Assembly: GCF_012034205.1 (NCBI RefSeq)
Contig: NZ_JAATEM010000001.1
Span: 300,502-364,501 of the forward strand
From: Streptomyces composti
GTDB lineage: Bacteria; Actinomycetota; Actinomycetes; Streptomycetales; Streptomycetaceae
Reading direction: 5' to 3'
Length of the DNA: 64,000 bases
Shown here: one piece after another, positions 35,519-44,624 of the stretch
How the letters are laid out: every line of letters starts with the position of its first letter
How positions within the stretch are numbered: position 1 is the stretch's first letter
Notes under the pieces: generated by a model
What the model was told of the DNA's origin: nothing
Databases searched by the model: none
Seen by the model: only the letters and a program-made list of their open reading frames with translations
Program-made: the position numbers and the translations under genes

Positions 35519-37113
35519 ATCGTGATCGAGTGGCCGACGTCCTCGACCGGACGGCTGCTCTCCAGCAGCCGGGCCAGCCGTCCGGTCGCCTTCGCCGCCG
35601 CCGAGTCGGAGACCGCCAGCACCCCGTGCACCCGCTCGGGCGGAGCCTTGCGCGGGTCGGCGGCCCGTATCCCGTAGTACGACGGCACACCGCTGCCCTT
35701 GTAGACCAGCCAGATCCGCTCGCCGCGGTAGCGCTCGCGCAGTCGTTCGGCGAGGCGGCCGAGGTCCTGGCCCCAGTCCACGTTGGAGTCGTGCAGATGC
35801 CGGCGGGTGTGTGCCGGTCCGCCGAACGCCTCGTTGGCGTACGGCAGATAGAAGGGGAAGGTGCGCAGCGAACTCACCGCCACGAAGACCACCAGCGCCC
35901 CGGTGGCGATCCGGACCCACCGGTGCCGCAGCACCAGGACACAGCCCGCCGCCACCGCCAGGAAGAGCGGCAGGAACAGGGCGTACCGGGTACCGAAGTT
36001 GCGTGACCCCTGCATGGCGGCCGGCAGCAGCACCGCGGGAGCCGCCAGCAGACAGGGCGCGGCCGGACGCAGCCGCCGCACCGCGAGCAGCGTCACGGCA
36101 CCGGCCGCCCACAGCGCCAGCATCCCGAGCGGCGTCTTCACCAGCAGCGCGGCGGGCAGGTAGTACCAGAGCGAGCCGGTGTAGAGCCGGCCGAACAGGA
36201 ACCCCTCCCAGGGGAGGTTCTCGAAGCCGAACTGGATGCGCATGCCGTCCCGGTACGGCTCCGGGAACGGCATCAGCTCCACCATCAGTCCCCGCAGTCC
36301 GTGCACCTCCGGCACATGCTGCTGCGGATTCCACCGCAGCCGCGGGTCGACCAGCAGATACGTCACCCACACGACGGCGACCGCCACCAGCCCCACCGCG
36401 GCGGCCCCCGCGCACGCCCGCGCCGCCCTGCGGCGCCAGGCGCCCTTGGACGCGCACCACACCGGCACACCGGACAGCGCCAGCAGCACGGGCACCGCGG
36501 GCAGCGTGCTCATTCTGGTCGCCAGGGCCGCACCGAGCGCCACCCCGGCCCACGGCAGCCACCGCCCGGGGCGTCGCCGCGCCCGCCACAGCAGCCACAC
36601 CGCCGTCAGCAGGAACCCGGCGGCGGGCACGTCCAGCGTGGCCAGCGAACCGTGCGCGATCACATCGGGGGAGAAACAGTACAGTGCCAGCGCCGTCAGC
36701 CCGCCCGCCGTTCCGGCCAGTTCACGGGCGAAGAGGAACACCACCGCCGCGAACGCCAGGGTCAGCGCGATCACCGGCAGCCTGGCCCACAGCATCACCC
36801 GCCAGGGATCATTGCCCGACTCGTACAGCAGACGGCGCCCCAACCGCGTCTGGTCACCGTCGAATCCGGGGTCGAGCCGCGGCTGCGCGACGGCGACCCC
36901 CGCGGCGATCACCAGCTTCCCCAGGGGCGGATGCTCGGGGTTGAACCGCAGGCTGTGCTCCTTCAGGTACACGGTGGCGGCGCCCGCATAGACCGGCTCG
37001 TCGATCGTGGGCGTCTGCCGCACGGCGGCGGTCACCATGGCGACGAGCATCTGCCCGAGCAGCAGCACCACCAGGACCGGAACCACCCGACTCCGAAGAC
37101 CGAGACGCCTCAT
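35506..37113 (-). CDS. GT39-like polytopic membrane glycosyltransferase
   Basis: A 535-residue protein with about ten transmembrane helices. The first extracytoplasmic loop has the acidic motif QTPTIDEPVYAG typical of ArnT/PMT-type GT39 enzymes. A C-terminal soluble domain (about 430-535) contains HLHDSNVDWGQDLGRLAERL. Known role: transfer of a sugar from polyprenyl-phosphate to an extracytoplasmic acceptor. The acceptor is unknown. Confidence 0.83.
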   Translation of the reverse strand: MRRLGLRSRVVPVLVVLLLGQMLVAMVTAAVRQTPTIDEPVYAGAATVYLKEHSLRFNPEHPPLGKLVIAAGVAVAQPRLDPGFDGDQTRLGRRLLYESGNDPWRVMLWARLPVIALTLAFAAVVFLFARELAGTAGGLTALALYCFSPDVIAHGSLATLDVPAAGFLLTAVWLLWRARRRPGRWLPWAGVALGAALATRMSTLPAVPVLLALSGVPVWCASKGAWRRRAARACAGAAAVGLVAVAVVWVTYLLVDPRLRWNPQQHVPEVHGLRGLMVELMPFPEPYRDGMRIQFGFENLPWEGFLFGRLYTGSLWYYLPAALLVKTPLGMLALWAAGAVTLLAVRRLRPAAPCLLAAPAVLLPAAMQGSRNFGTRYALFLPLFLAVAAGCVLVLRHRWVRIATGALVVFVAVSSLRTFPFYLPYANEAFGGPAHTRRHLHDSNVDWGQDLGRLAERLRERYRGERIWLVYKGSGVPSYYGIRAADPRKAPPERVHGVLAVSDSAAAKATGRLARLLESSRPVEDVGHSITIYRR

Positions 37114-37218
37114 GAGGCGCTACTCTCCCACCGGCCCCACCCGTCCGGCGGCCACCCGGCACATCCCGCACCGCCGGACGCCCGCTCACCTCGGGCGCCG
37201 GCAGGGCGGGTTCACGGA

Positions 37219-37881
37219 TCACGGCGAGGATCCCGAGCCGTCCAGGGCGGCCATCGGCACGATCAGGTCGGCGCGGTGGCGGGTCGCGGCGACCAGCTCG
37301 GCGTTGCGCTGGTCGCTGCGCATCACCCAGGCCACCGCCTCCTCGTGCGTCTTGCCGAACTCCTCGTGGCGGGCGATCAGCCGGCGCAGCCGCTCCGACT
37401 CGTCCAGCGCGCAGAACCACACCTCGTCGAGGCAGGCCCGCACCCGCGCCCAGGCCCCCTTTCCCAGCAGCAGGTAGTTCCCCTCGGTCACCACCAGCCG
37501 GGCCCGCGGCGGCACCGGCACGGCGCCCGCGACCGGCTGCTCCAGGACCCGCTCGAAGCCCGGTGCGTACACGACCTCCTCGTACGGCTCCTGCCGGATG
37601 CGGGTCAGCAGGGCGGCGTAGCCGGCCGCGTCGAAGGTGTCGGGGGCGCCCTTGCGGTTCCGGCGCCCCAGTCGCTCCAGCTCCGCGTCGGCGAGATGGA
37701 AGCCGTCCATCGGGACGTGCGCGACCCACGGCTCGCGGCCCTCGTTCAGGGTTCGCACCAGACGCTCCGCGAGGGTGGACTTGCCGGAGCCCGGGCTTCC
37801 GGCGATGCCGAGGATCGCACGCCGCCCGTCCCGGGGGAGGGCGCGGGCACGGTCGATGAGGTCGTCGAAGGTCAGCGCCAC
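37219..37881 (-). CDS. Uridine kinase-like P-loop nucleoside/nucleotide kinase
   Basis: A 220-residue kinase. It has Walker A GIAGSPGSGKSTLAERL, the substrate-side motif MDGFHLADAELERLG, VYAPGFERVLEQP and VVTEGNYLLL. It resembles the nucleoside/nucleotide kinase family next to sugar genes; the substrate may be a sugar or nucleoside. The start is GTG 37881. It is divergent from the beta-phosphoglucomutase-like gene with an 82-bp gap. Confidence 0.82.
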   Translation of the reverse strand: MALTFDDLIDRARALPRDGRRAILGIAGSPGSGKSTLAERLVRTLNEGREPWVAHVPMDGFHLADAELERLGRRNRKGAPDTFDAAGYAALLTRIRQEPYEEVVYAPGFERVLEQPVAGAVPVPPRARLVVTEGNYLLLGKGAWARVRACLDEVWFCALDESERLRRLIARHEEFGKTHEEAVAWVMRSDQRNAELVAATRHRADLIVPMAALDGSGSSP

Positions 37882-37963
37882 ACAGCAGAGTGTGTCACCC
37901 GGAGGGCCCCGGCATCCGGGACTGCGGGGGAAGACACCGGTGCGGTGGGGAACAGTGGCCGGT

Positions 37964-38707
37964 ATGACGGATCTGGGCCTGCCCGACACCATCCTCGCCT
38001 GCCTCTTCGACCTCGACGGCGTCGTCACCAAGACCGCGGTCGTGCACGCCGCCGCCTGGAAGGAGACCTTCGACGCCTTCCTGCGCGAGCGCGAGGGCGA
38101 GGGCTTCCGCCCCTTCGACGACACCGACTACGGCGAGTATGTCGACGGCCGCCCCCGCGCCGACGGAGTCCGCACCTTCCTCGCCTCCCGCGGCATCCGG
38201 CTCCCCGAGGGCACGCCCGCCGACCCGCCCGACGCGCTGACCGTGCACGGCCTGGGCAACCGCAAGAACGAGCTGCTGCTGGCGATGATCCGCAGCGGGG
38301 GCGTGCAGGCGTACGAGGGCACCCTGCGCTACATCGACCGGGTCCGCGCCCGCGGCCTGCGCACCGCGATCGTGTCCGCCAGCGCCAACTGCCGGGACGT
38401 GCTGCGTGCCATCGGCGCCGAAGAGCTGTTCGACGTCCGGATCGACGGTGTGATCGCCGCCGAACGCGGCCTGGCCGGCAAGCCGAGCCCCGACACCTTC
38501 CTCGCCGCCGCCCGCGAACTGGGCGTCGAGCCGGCCCGCGCCGCCGTGTTCGAGGACGCCCTCTCCGGCATGGACGCCGGCCGCGCCGGCCGCTTCGGCT
38601 ATGTCGTCGGCGTGGACCGGACCGGCCGGCGCGACGCGCTGTACGCCCATGGCGCCGACCGGGTCGTCACCGACCTCGCCGAGCTGCTGGAGCCGGGAGC
38701 GACCTGA
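37964..38707 (+). CDS. Beta-phosphoglucomutase-family HAD hydrolase
   Basis: A 247-residue HAD enzyme. It has motif I ACLFDLDGVVTKTA, motif II IVSASANC, the Lys in LAGKPSPDTFLAAA and the acidic motif VFEDALSGMDAG. The inserted cap region fits beta-PGM-like proteins. Such enzymes interconvert beta-glucose-1-phosphate and glucose-6-phosphate and often work with GH65 phosphorylases. A GH65 gene is present but 17 kb away (55249-57618). Confidence 0.85.
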   Translation: MTDLGLPDTILACLFDLDGVVTKTAVVHAAAWKETFDAFLREREGEGFRPFDDTDYGEYVDGRPRADGVRTFLASRGIRLPEGTPADPPDALTVHGLGNRKNELLLAMIRSGGVQAYEGTLRYIDRVRARGLRTAIVSASANCRDVLRAIGAEELFDVRIDGVIAAERGLAGKPSPDTFLAAARELGVEPARAAVFEDALSGMDAGRAGRFGYVVGVDRTGRRDALYAHGADRVVTDLAELLEPGAT

Positions 38708-38874
38708 GCTGACGGCCGGTCACGGACCGGAAGGGCGACGGCAGTCGGCCGTGTTGTGCCCGGCCCTGCCCCACTCATCGGGATAGTTTGTCCACGTTTT
38801 CCGTTTTTCGGATGTTCCGACGGCGTGACGGTCGGAGAGGTGATCCGGCGGAAGCCGGACCGGAGAGGTGGACG

Positions 38875-40362
38875 ATGACCCAGGGCAGCGGAGCCCTCCT
38901 CGTGGGCCAGCGGCGACGCGAACAGCCGGCGGGACCGGGCCGGCCCCGCCGGAACCGGATGCGCGGCACCCGCCCGCTCGCCCTGGTGGCCGGCCTGTTC
39001 ACCCTCGCCCAGCTCGTCCTCGTCCGCCCCACGCTGGGACTCGGCTGGGACGAGATCGTCTACGTCAGCCAGGTCACCTCCCACCACCCGGCGGCCTTCT
39101 TCAGCGCCCCCCGCTCACGCGGCGTCTCCCTGCTGGTCGCGCCCGTCGCCTCCTGGACCGACTCCACCGCCCTGCTGCGGATCTACCTCGCCCTGCTGTC
39201 CGGCCTCGCTCTCCACCTCGCCCTGCGCTGCTGGCGCGGCCTGTTCCCGACGCGGGTCCTGGTCACCGGCGGGGCCTTCTTCGCCACCCTGTGGATCACG
39301 CTCTTCTACGGGCCGCAGGCCATGCCCAACTACTGGGTCGCGGTCGGCGCCCTGATCACCGTCGGCTGCTTCCTGCGCCACCGGGACGGCAGCGGCGCGC
39401 CCGGCGCGCTGTGGGGCGTGTTCGCGGGCGCCGCCCTGATGGCCTGGATGCGGCCCACCGACGCCGTCCACGTCACGGTCCCGCTCGTGGTCCTCGCCCT
39501 TGCGACCCGCCGCCGGCGCGCCCTGCCCGCCCTCGCCGCCGGCGTCGCGGCGGGCGCCGTCCCCTGGGTGATCGAGGCCTACGCCTGGCACGGCGGCCTG
39601 GCGGCACGGCTGACCGAGGCCTCCCGTATCCAGGGCGGGCTCGGCTGGCACTTCGCCGTCGACGACCAGCTGCGCAGCCTCGGCGGGCGCGCCCTGTGCC
39701 GGCCCTGCACCGGGGAGATGGCACCCCTGGTGGTCACCCTGTGGTGGTTCGCCCTGCCGCTGCTCGCCGTGCTCGCCCTGGTCGTCGCCGTCCGCCACCG
39801 GCGCACCCTGCCCACCCTGGTGCCGCTGGTGTGCGCCGCGGCCGTCGCCTTCCCCTACCTGTTCATGATCGGGTACGCGGCACCCCGCTTCCTGCAGCCC
39901 GCCTACGCTCTGCTCGCCCTCCCCGTCGCCGACGCGCTGTGGCACCTGATCCGTCCCGGCGGCCGGCGCAGGATCGTCACGGCGGCCGTCGCGCTGGCGC
40001 TCGCCGGTCATCTCGCGGTGCAGCTGACCGTCCTGATCGCCGCCGTGGACCGCAACCACGACAGCCGCCGCGACTGGGCGCGCACCGCCGACCGGCTGCA
40101 CGACCTCGGCGTCCGCCCGCCCTGCCTGATCACCGGCCACCAGGCCATCCCCATCGGCTACTACACCGGCTGCTCCTCCGGCGCGACCGCCGGGCACAAC
40201 GAGAACACCACCGTCGCCGAGATCCTGCGCACCGCCGACAGCATCCCCGTCGCCCACCTCACCGGCCCCGGCGCCACCCCGCCCGGCTACGCCCGCTCCT
40301 GGCCCGCGACCCCGGTCGGCGATCTCACCGCCCGTGTCGCCCCGCGCTGGTCACGGGGTTAG
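38875..40362 (+). CDS. Polytopic membrane protein, probable GT39-like glycosyltransferase
   Basis: A 495-residue protein. A basic N-terminus is followed by about ten hydrophobic helices. The first outer loop has GLGWDEIVYVSQV, the acidic pair expected in GT39-like enzymes. C-terminal part: VRPPCLITGHQAIPIGYYTG. GGAGAGGTGG precedes the ATG. It resembles actinobacterial integral membrane glycosyltransferases; donor and acceptor are unknown. A second such enzyme lies at 35506-37113. Confidence 0.75.
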   Translation: MTQGSGALLVGQRRREQPAGPGRPRRNRMRGTRPLALVAGLFTLAQLVLVRPTLGLGWDEIVYVSQVTSHHPAAFFSAPRSRGVSLLVAPVASWTDSTALLRIYLALLSGLALHLALRCWRGLFPTRVLVTGGAFFATLWITLFYGPQAMPNYWVAVGALITVGCFLRHRDGSGAPGALWGVFAGAALMAWMRPTDAVHVTVPLVVLALATRRRRALPALAAGVAAGAVPWVIEAYAWHGGLAARLTEASRIQGGLGWHFAVDDQLRSLGGRALCRPCTGEMAPLVVTLWWFALPLLAVLALVVAVRHRRTLPTLVPLVCAAAVAFPYLFMIGYAAPRFLQPAYALLALPVADALWHLIRPGGRRRIVTAAVALALAGHLAVQLTVLIAAVDRNHDSRRDWARTADRLHDLGVRPPCLITGHQAIPIGYYTGCSSGATAGHNENTTVAEILRTADSIPVAHLTGPGATPPGYARSWPATPVGDLTARVAPRWSRG

Positions 40363-40453
40363 GGAGCCCGTTTCGGGAAACGCGGATCTGGCGCCGCCCG
40401 GCCCCTGCGAGCGGGACGTGGCGAGCCGCGAGAGGCCGCGAGTGGAGGACGAC

Positions 40454-40945
40454 ATGAGCACGGAACCGATGGGCGACGACGCCTACCAGCCCACCGGCAG
40501 CAACGAGGAGCAGGCCGACGCCGCACCGCTCGACCTGCAGGACGCCGTCGACGAGCGGACCTACGACGACACCCTCGACGAGGGCTACTCACCGCCCGAG
40601 AAGCCGCTCGGCGTCACCAAGCACGGCACGACGGCCGCCGAGCAGCACGAAGGGGAGACCCTCGACCAGCGGCTCGCCCAGGAGGAGCCCGACACATCGG
40701 GACCGGCCGGCGACGGGGTGGGGGACCTGCCCGGCGGCGACGGCGAGGTGGTCGACCCGGAGGCCGGGGACGAGCGCGCAGGACGCCTCGTCGCCCCGGA
40801 CGAGGGCGCCCACGACGACGTCACCGCGGAGAGCGTCGCCGACGACGTGGGCATCGACGCGGGCGCCGCGAGTGCGGAGGAGGCAGCCGTGCACGTCGTG
40901 CCCGACGAGACCGAGCTGCCCGACGAGCGGCGGGGCGGGGTCTGA
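40454..40945 (+). CDS. DUF5709-family acidic protein
   Basis: A very acidic 163-residue soluble protein with YDDTLDEGYSPPEKP, TLDQRLAQEEPD, ERAGRLVAPDEGAHDD and AEEAAVHVV, the pattern of the actinobacterial DUF5709 family. GGAGG lies upstream of the ATG. No known role. It is followed by a strong terminator. Confidence 0.82.
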   Translation: MSTEPMGDDAYQPTGSNEEQADAAPLDLQDAVDERTYDDTLDEGYSPPEKPLGVTKHGTTAAEQHEGETLDQRLAQEEPDTSGPAGDGVGDLPGGDGEVVDPEAGDERAGRLVAPDEGAHDDVTAESVADDVGIDAGAASAEEAAVHVVPDETELPDERRGGV

Positions 40946-40989
40946 TCCACGACGGGCGTGGCCCAGGACAAGACCGCGGACCCGCACGA

Positions 40990-41028
40990 GGCGACCGGGC
41001 CGGTGCACGCCGCACCGGCCCGGTCGCC
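40990..41028. terminator. Bidirectional hairpin between convergent genes
   Basis: A perfect 17-bp stem (40990-41006 with 41012-41028, core GCGACCGGGCCGGTGC) and a 5-nt loop between the DUF5709 gene and the minus-strand gene at 41088. Confidence 0.85.
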
Positions 41029-41087
41029 ATGGCGCGGGGCCGCCGGCCCGGTCGTCGGCCGTACGCGGCGGGAGCGGGGGCGGCGCC

Positions 41088-41297
41088 TCAGGGGAGCATC
41101 TTGTCCAGGGCGGCAGGGCCTTCCCGGTCCAGCTTCTGCTTGGCCCATTCGAGATTCTGCGGGGTGAGGTCCTTGCCCGCGGCGAGGACGATGTCCTCCG
41201 GCGACACATCGGTGCCGGTGCGGGCGTGGAGCAGGCGGTCCGGGGTGGTGCTCTCCTCGGACTGCCGGGACGCGTCGGGCTGGGACGTCGACATCAT
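41088..41297 (-). CDS. Small unknown protein (69 residues)
   Basis: A hydrophilic protein whose second half looks helical (SPEDIVLAAGKDLTPQNLEW, AKQKLDREGPAALDKML). AGGAG precedes the ATG. Similar small proteins are common in streptomycetes, but I do not recognise a named family. Confidence 0.68.
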   Translation of the reverse strand: MMSTSQPDASRQSEESTTPDRLLHARTGTDVSPEDIVLAAGKDLTPQNLEWAKQKLDREGPAALDKMLP

Positions 41298-41608
41298 GTG
41301 CTCCTAGGGTCCGGATCCTGTTGCGGCCCCGGTGCGGTCATCGGGTCCGATATCTCACCATTCAACGCCGGAGCCCGCCGTGCATCCGGAGGAGCCCGGA
41401 GCACCGCCGTGACGGCGCGCCCGCGGCGCTGAAGGGCCGCTCCTCCACCGCTCCGGGGTACCTCTCCCGGCCCTCGGGAAACCTGTACGGACCAGTCCGG
41501 GACCCCGATCGGACGCGCCGGGATGTCGCGTCGCGGAGATCGCCGTGAAGGTGAAGGCACACGTCCCGTTGTGGACATACACGTCTCTGCGTACGACAGG
41601 AGTTACCC
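41298..41608. other. Intergenic region before the chaplin gene
   Basis: About 310 bp between a minus-strand small gene and the chaplin. No gene is seen. It must contain the chaplin promoter, but the spacing of candidate boxes does not leave room for the visible RBS, so none is assigned. Confidence 0.5.
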
Positions 41609-41845
41609 ATGCGTATACGTCTGCTGACCGCGGCCGGCCTGGCGAGCGTGGCCCTGCTGGCAACCGCCGGCACGGCAGTAGCGGCCGACGGCCCCGTCGG
41701 TGCCGCCGCCAACAGTCCCGGCGTCCTGTCCGGCAATGTCGTCCAGGTCCCGATCGACGTGGACGTCAACGCCTGCGGGAACTCCATCGGTCTGGTGAAC
41801 CTGCTGACCTCGCAGTCCGGCAACGTCTGCGTCAACAGCAACTGA
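41609..41845 (+). CDS. Short chaplin (aerial-hyphae surface protein)
   Basis: A 78-residue secreted protein. A signal peptide (RLLTAAGLASVALLATAGTA, cleavage near AVAA) is followed by one chaplin domain (about 37-78): NSPGVLSGNVVQVPIDVDVN, ACGNSIGLVNLLTSQ and GNVCVN. The two cysteines (56 and 74) are in the conserved places. Known role: short chaplins assemble into amyloid-like films at the air-water interface. AGGAG precedes the ATG. Confidence 0.95.
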   Translation: MRIRLLTAAGLASVALLATAGTAVAADGPVGAAANSPGVLSGNVVQVPIDVDVNACGNSIGLVNLLTSQSGNVCVNSN

Positions 41846-41900
41846 CCGCTCGGACGGCGCCCCCGGCTCCGCGGACCACCGCGGGTGCCCGGTGGCGCCG

Positions 41901-43007
41901 TCAGCCGTCTCCGGCCCACGGCAGCAGCACCAGCATCGTGACGTCGTCCTGCACCTCGGGGCAGTGCTCCACCAGATCCGCCCACACCCGCTCGGTCAGC
42001 ACGCCCGGGTCCTCGTGGGCGAGCGCCGCGAGCCGTTCGGCCAGGGGGTAGAACGACCCGTCGGCGCCGCGCGCCTCGAACACCCCGTCGGAGGCGAGGA
42101 ACAGCCGGTCGCCCGGCCGCAGCGCCAGCGAGGTGAGCGAGGGCGGCGTCACCTCGGCCAGGCCCAGACCCAGCGGCACCCCCGGCTCGACCTCGATCTC
42201 CTCGACCCGTCCGTCCCGCAGCAGCAGCGGGCCCGGCTGCCCGCAGGCCACGATCCGCACCGCCCGCCCGTCGCCGGTGAAGTCCATCAGGACGGCGGTC
42301 GCGAACAGCTCGGCGTGCGGATCTCCCCCCGCGTCCACCATCAGCCGCCGGTCCAGCCGGGCGGCGACCGCCTCGGGGTCGGGCTCGTCCAGCACCGCCT
42401 CCCGGAACGCGCCGAGCAGCGACGCCACCGTGGCGACCGCCGAGAGCCCGTGCCCCTGCACGTCCCCCATGACCGCCCGCACCCCGTAGGGACCGGTCCG
42501 CACGTCGAAGAAGTCGCCGCCGACCAGCGTCCCGCGCTGCGCCGCCCGGTACAGCCCGGCGCAGCGCACCGACCCCACTCGTTCCGGCAGCGGCGGCACC
42601 ACCGCCTGCTGGACGGCGTGCGCCACCGCCCGCTCGGTGATCAGCTCGGCGTCCCGGCGGCTGCGCACGAACGACAGCAGCACGCTCAGCGCGGCGACGA
42701 AGGCGATGGTCAGCAGATCCGTGCTGCCCACATCGGCCAGCCGGAAACCGGGCGCACCCAGCAGCAGCACGCACAGCCCGCCGAGCACCCCCGTCATCAG
42801 CGGCCCGTGCACCAGCACCGCGAGCGGCGGCACGGCGCCCAGCACGAAACCGATGTCGACCGGGTCGGGGCTGGCGGCCGCCGCCACCGCGACGGCCGCC
42901 AGCAGCCCGCCCGGCAGGAACCGGGCCCAGCCGGGCGGCGGCGCGCCCCGCAGATAGCTGCGCAGTTCCCGGTCCCGGCGCGGCGGCCCGGCCCGCACTC
43001 CGTTCAC
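41901..43007 (-). CDS. Membrane SpoIIE-type PP2C phosphatase
   Basis: A 368-residue protein. The N-terminal third has several hydrophobic helices (about 30-115). A cytoplasmic PP2C domain follows with LVGGDFFDV, MGDVQGHGLSA, LASDGVFEA and DDVTMLVLL. No separate sensor domain is seen, so the membrane part may sense. The GTG start is uncertain. It ends 55 bp from the chaplin gene on the other strand; an imperfect hairpin (41853-41902) lies between them. Confidence 0.87.
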   Translation of the reverse strand: MNGVRAGPPRRDRELRSYLRGAPPPGWARFLPGGLLAAVAVAAAASPDPVDIGFVLGAVPPLAVLVHGPLMTGVLGGLCVLLLGAPGFRLADVGSTDLLTIAFVAALSVLLSFVRSRRDAELITERAVAHAVQQAVVPPLPERVGSVRCAGLYRAAQRGTLVGGDFFDVRTGPYGVRAVMGDVQGHGLSAVATVASLLGAFREAVLDEPDPEAVAARLDRRLMVDAGGDPHAELFATAVLMDFTGDGRAVRIVACGQPGPLLLRDGRVEEIEVEPGVPLGLGLAEVTPPSLTSLALRPGDRLFLASDGVFEARGADGSFYPLAERLAALAHEDPGVLTERVWADLVEHCPEVQDDVTMLVLLPWAGDG

Positions 43008-43098
43008 ACCCCCACGCTGCTACGCGCGGGCCCGCCGCGCACCCCGGAGGCCGTTCCGGGAGCGGGCGCACACGCCGGGCGGGGCCGGAGCGGGGGAC

Positions 43099-44304
43099 TC
43101 AGAACGCGGTCAGCGTCAGCCGCAGGCCGGTGGGCGCAGCGTCCTGGATGAAGGAGGCGAAGTCGGCGACGTCGTCGAAGGCGAAGCCGTACGCCCTGCC
43201 GTCCTCGGTGGCCTCGTGCATGGCCCTGGCGTAGTGGTTGGTGAGCTCGGTCCGGTAGAACTCGCCGGGCTCGGTGGTCGGCTGCTCGGGGTGGCTGAGC
43301 AGCGTGGTGCGGTTGAAGGCGGCCCCGAGCACCGCGGCGACCGGACCGGTGGTGCCGTCGTTGGGGGCGGCGAGGGCGCCGTCGCAGAACAGTACGTCCC
43401 GGGTGGAGGGCTTGCCGAAGGACACCTGGGCCGGCCCGTCGAAGGTGAACCGGTCGCCGCGCACCCGGCCGGTGAAGGTGCCCGCGTTGGTGGTGACCTT
43501 CAGGTCCCGGCCGGTGTACGTGCTCCACACCTCGTCGATGTACGGGGCGAGGTAGTCCTTCGGGAACAGACCGGCGTCCAGGCCGTGACCGGGGGCGATG
43601 ATCCGCTTGTCGTCCACGACGAGCCTGGAGAACACCTCGTCGTTGCGCATCGCCTCGAACGCGGCGGCCCTGCCGCCCTCGCGCACGGTGCCGGTCGTCT
43701 GGTCGTCGGCGCCGGTGAGCCTGAGGCTCAGCGGCACGCTGAACATGTCGACCATCGTGGTGTTGCAGAACATGCCGGAGGAGTTGAAGGTGAACTCCGC
43801 ACAGTCGTGCAGCACCCCGAAGTTGGGGTCGGACTCGACCCAGCCGGCCGGGAACTGCAGCGCCGCGTCGCCGTTGCCGTCGGCCACCGCCTTGAGCTTC
43901 AGCTTCTCGCCGAGGGCCACGTAGATGCGGCCGGACATGTGCGGCAGGTTCAGCTCGGTCTCGCCGGAGCCGGCGAGGCTGATCGCGTAGTCCGTGAAGC
44001 CGTCCGGGCCGTTGTCCGAGAGGGAGACGGGGGCCAGGGTGCCGTCGGGGGTGAGGCGCACCTGCCGGCCGTCCTGGTTGCCGACCACGTAGAGGTGGAT
44101 GCTGCCGTTGTCGAACGAGCCGGTGTTGTTGACGACGGTGAGCGGCAGCGTGCCGTCGGCCTTGGGGGAGGCCTTCTGCTCACCGGAGGAGCCCGCGAGC
44201 GCGTGCGGGGCGAGCGCGGCGGCCGCGGGCACCGCGACGGCGGCGCCTCCGAGGGCGAAGAGCAGCTTGCGGCGGCCGAGCTTTCGCTGGTGTCGAGGAG
44301 TCAT
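43099..44304 (-). CDS. Secreted GH64 beta-1,3-glucanase (Tat-type signal)
   Basis: A 401-residue enzyme. The signal sequence LGRRKLLFALGGAAV has a twin-arginine motif and ends near APHALA (about residue 37). The mature domain fits GH64 laminaripentaose-producing glucanases: LPLTVVNNTGSFDNGSIHLY, NFGVLHDCAEFTFN and MFCNTTMVDMFSVPL. It hydrolyses beta-1,3-glucan such as fungal walls. A CebR-like operator lies 34 bp upstream of the start, which suggests control by beta-glucan sugars. Confidence 0.9.
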   Translation of the reverse strand: MTPRHQRKLGRRKLLFALGGAAVAVPAAAALAPHALAGSSGEQKASPKADGTLPLTVVNNTGSFDNGSIHLYVVGNQDGRQVRLTPDGTLAPVSLSDNGPDGFTDYAISLAGSGETELNLPHMSGRIYVALGEKLKLKAVADGNGDAALQFPAGWVESDPNFGVLHDCAEFTFNSSGMFCNTTMVDMFSVPLSLRLTGADDQTTGTVREGGRAAAFEAMRNDEVFSRLVVDDKRIIAPGHGLDAGLFPKDYLAPYIDEVWSTYTGRDLKVTTNAGTFTGRVRGDRFTFDGPAQVSFGKPSTRDVLFCDGALAAPNDGTTGPVAAVLGAAFNRTTLLSHPEQPTTEPGEFYRTELTNHYARAMHEATEDGRAYGFAFDDVADFASFIQDAAPTGLRLTLTAF

Positions 44305-44337
44305 GTGGGGGGTCTCCCGAAGTACTCGTGCGGGCAC

Positions 44338-44351
44338 TGAGAGCGCTCTCA
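44338..44351 (-). promoter_or_regulatory. LacI/CebR-like operator before the GH64 glucanase
   Basis: A perfect 14-bp palindrome TGAGAGCGCTCTCA. It differs from the known CebR operator TGGGAGCGCTCCCA at one position per arm. It sits 34 bp upstream of the glucanase ATG. Confidence 0.75.
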
Positions 44352-44475
44352 CCGCGAACGACGGTGAACACGCGGCCCCGATGGTACGGACCTCGACGGT
44401 GCCCGCCAACGCGTCCGACTTGTCCTCAACTCGCTCTGACCTGCGCGGACGTGATGCCCTGACAGCAACTCAGTC

Positions 44476-44509
44476 GCGCTTAACGGGCTCTTAAGGCTCC
44501 GTTAAGCGC
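44476..44509. repeat. AT-richer inverted repeat upstream of the glucanase
   Basis: A perfect 11-bp stem (GCGCTTAACGG at 44476-44486 with 44499-44509) around a loop that contains TTAA again. Three TTAA elements in 29 bp are unusual for this GC level. It could be an operator or a second terminator. Confidence 0.6.
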
Positions 44510-44565
44510 TTCGCGTCTGCGACGGGGCTCGGGGACGGCCCCGTGCCGCCGCCGGGAACGACGAA

Positions 44566-44596
44566 GCGGCCGCCGGAGAACGCTCCCGGCGGCCGC
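44566..44596 (-). terminator. Hairpin after the Gfo/Idh/MocA gene
   Basis: A perfect 11-bp stem GCGGCCGCCGG (44566-44576 with 44586-44596), 29 bp past the stop codon of the minus-strand oxidoreductase gene. Confidence 0.75.
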
Positions 44597-44624
44597 TCCG
44601 GGCCGGCACCCGCGTCCGCGGCCC

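Noticed and set aside
41569..41597. TTGTGG/TACGAC pair with 17-bp spacing before the chaplin
   Set aside because: The implied start site falls after the RBS, so it could not make a translatable leader.
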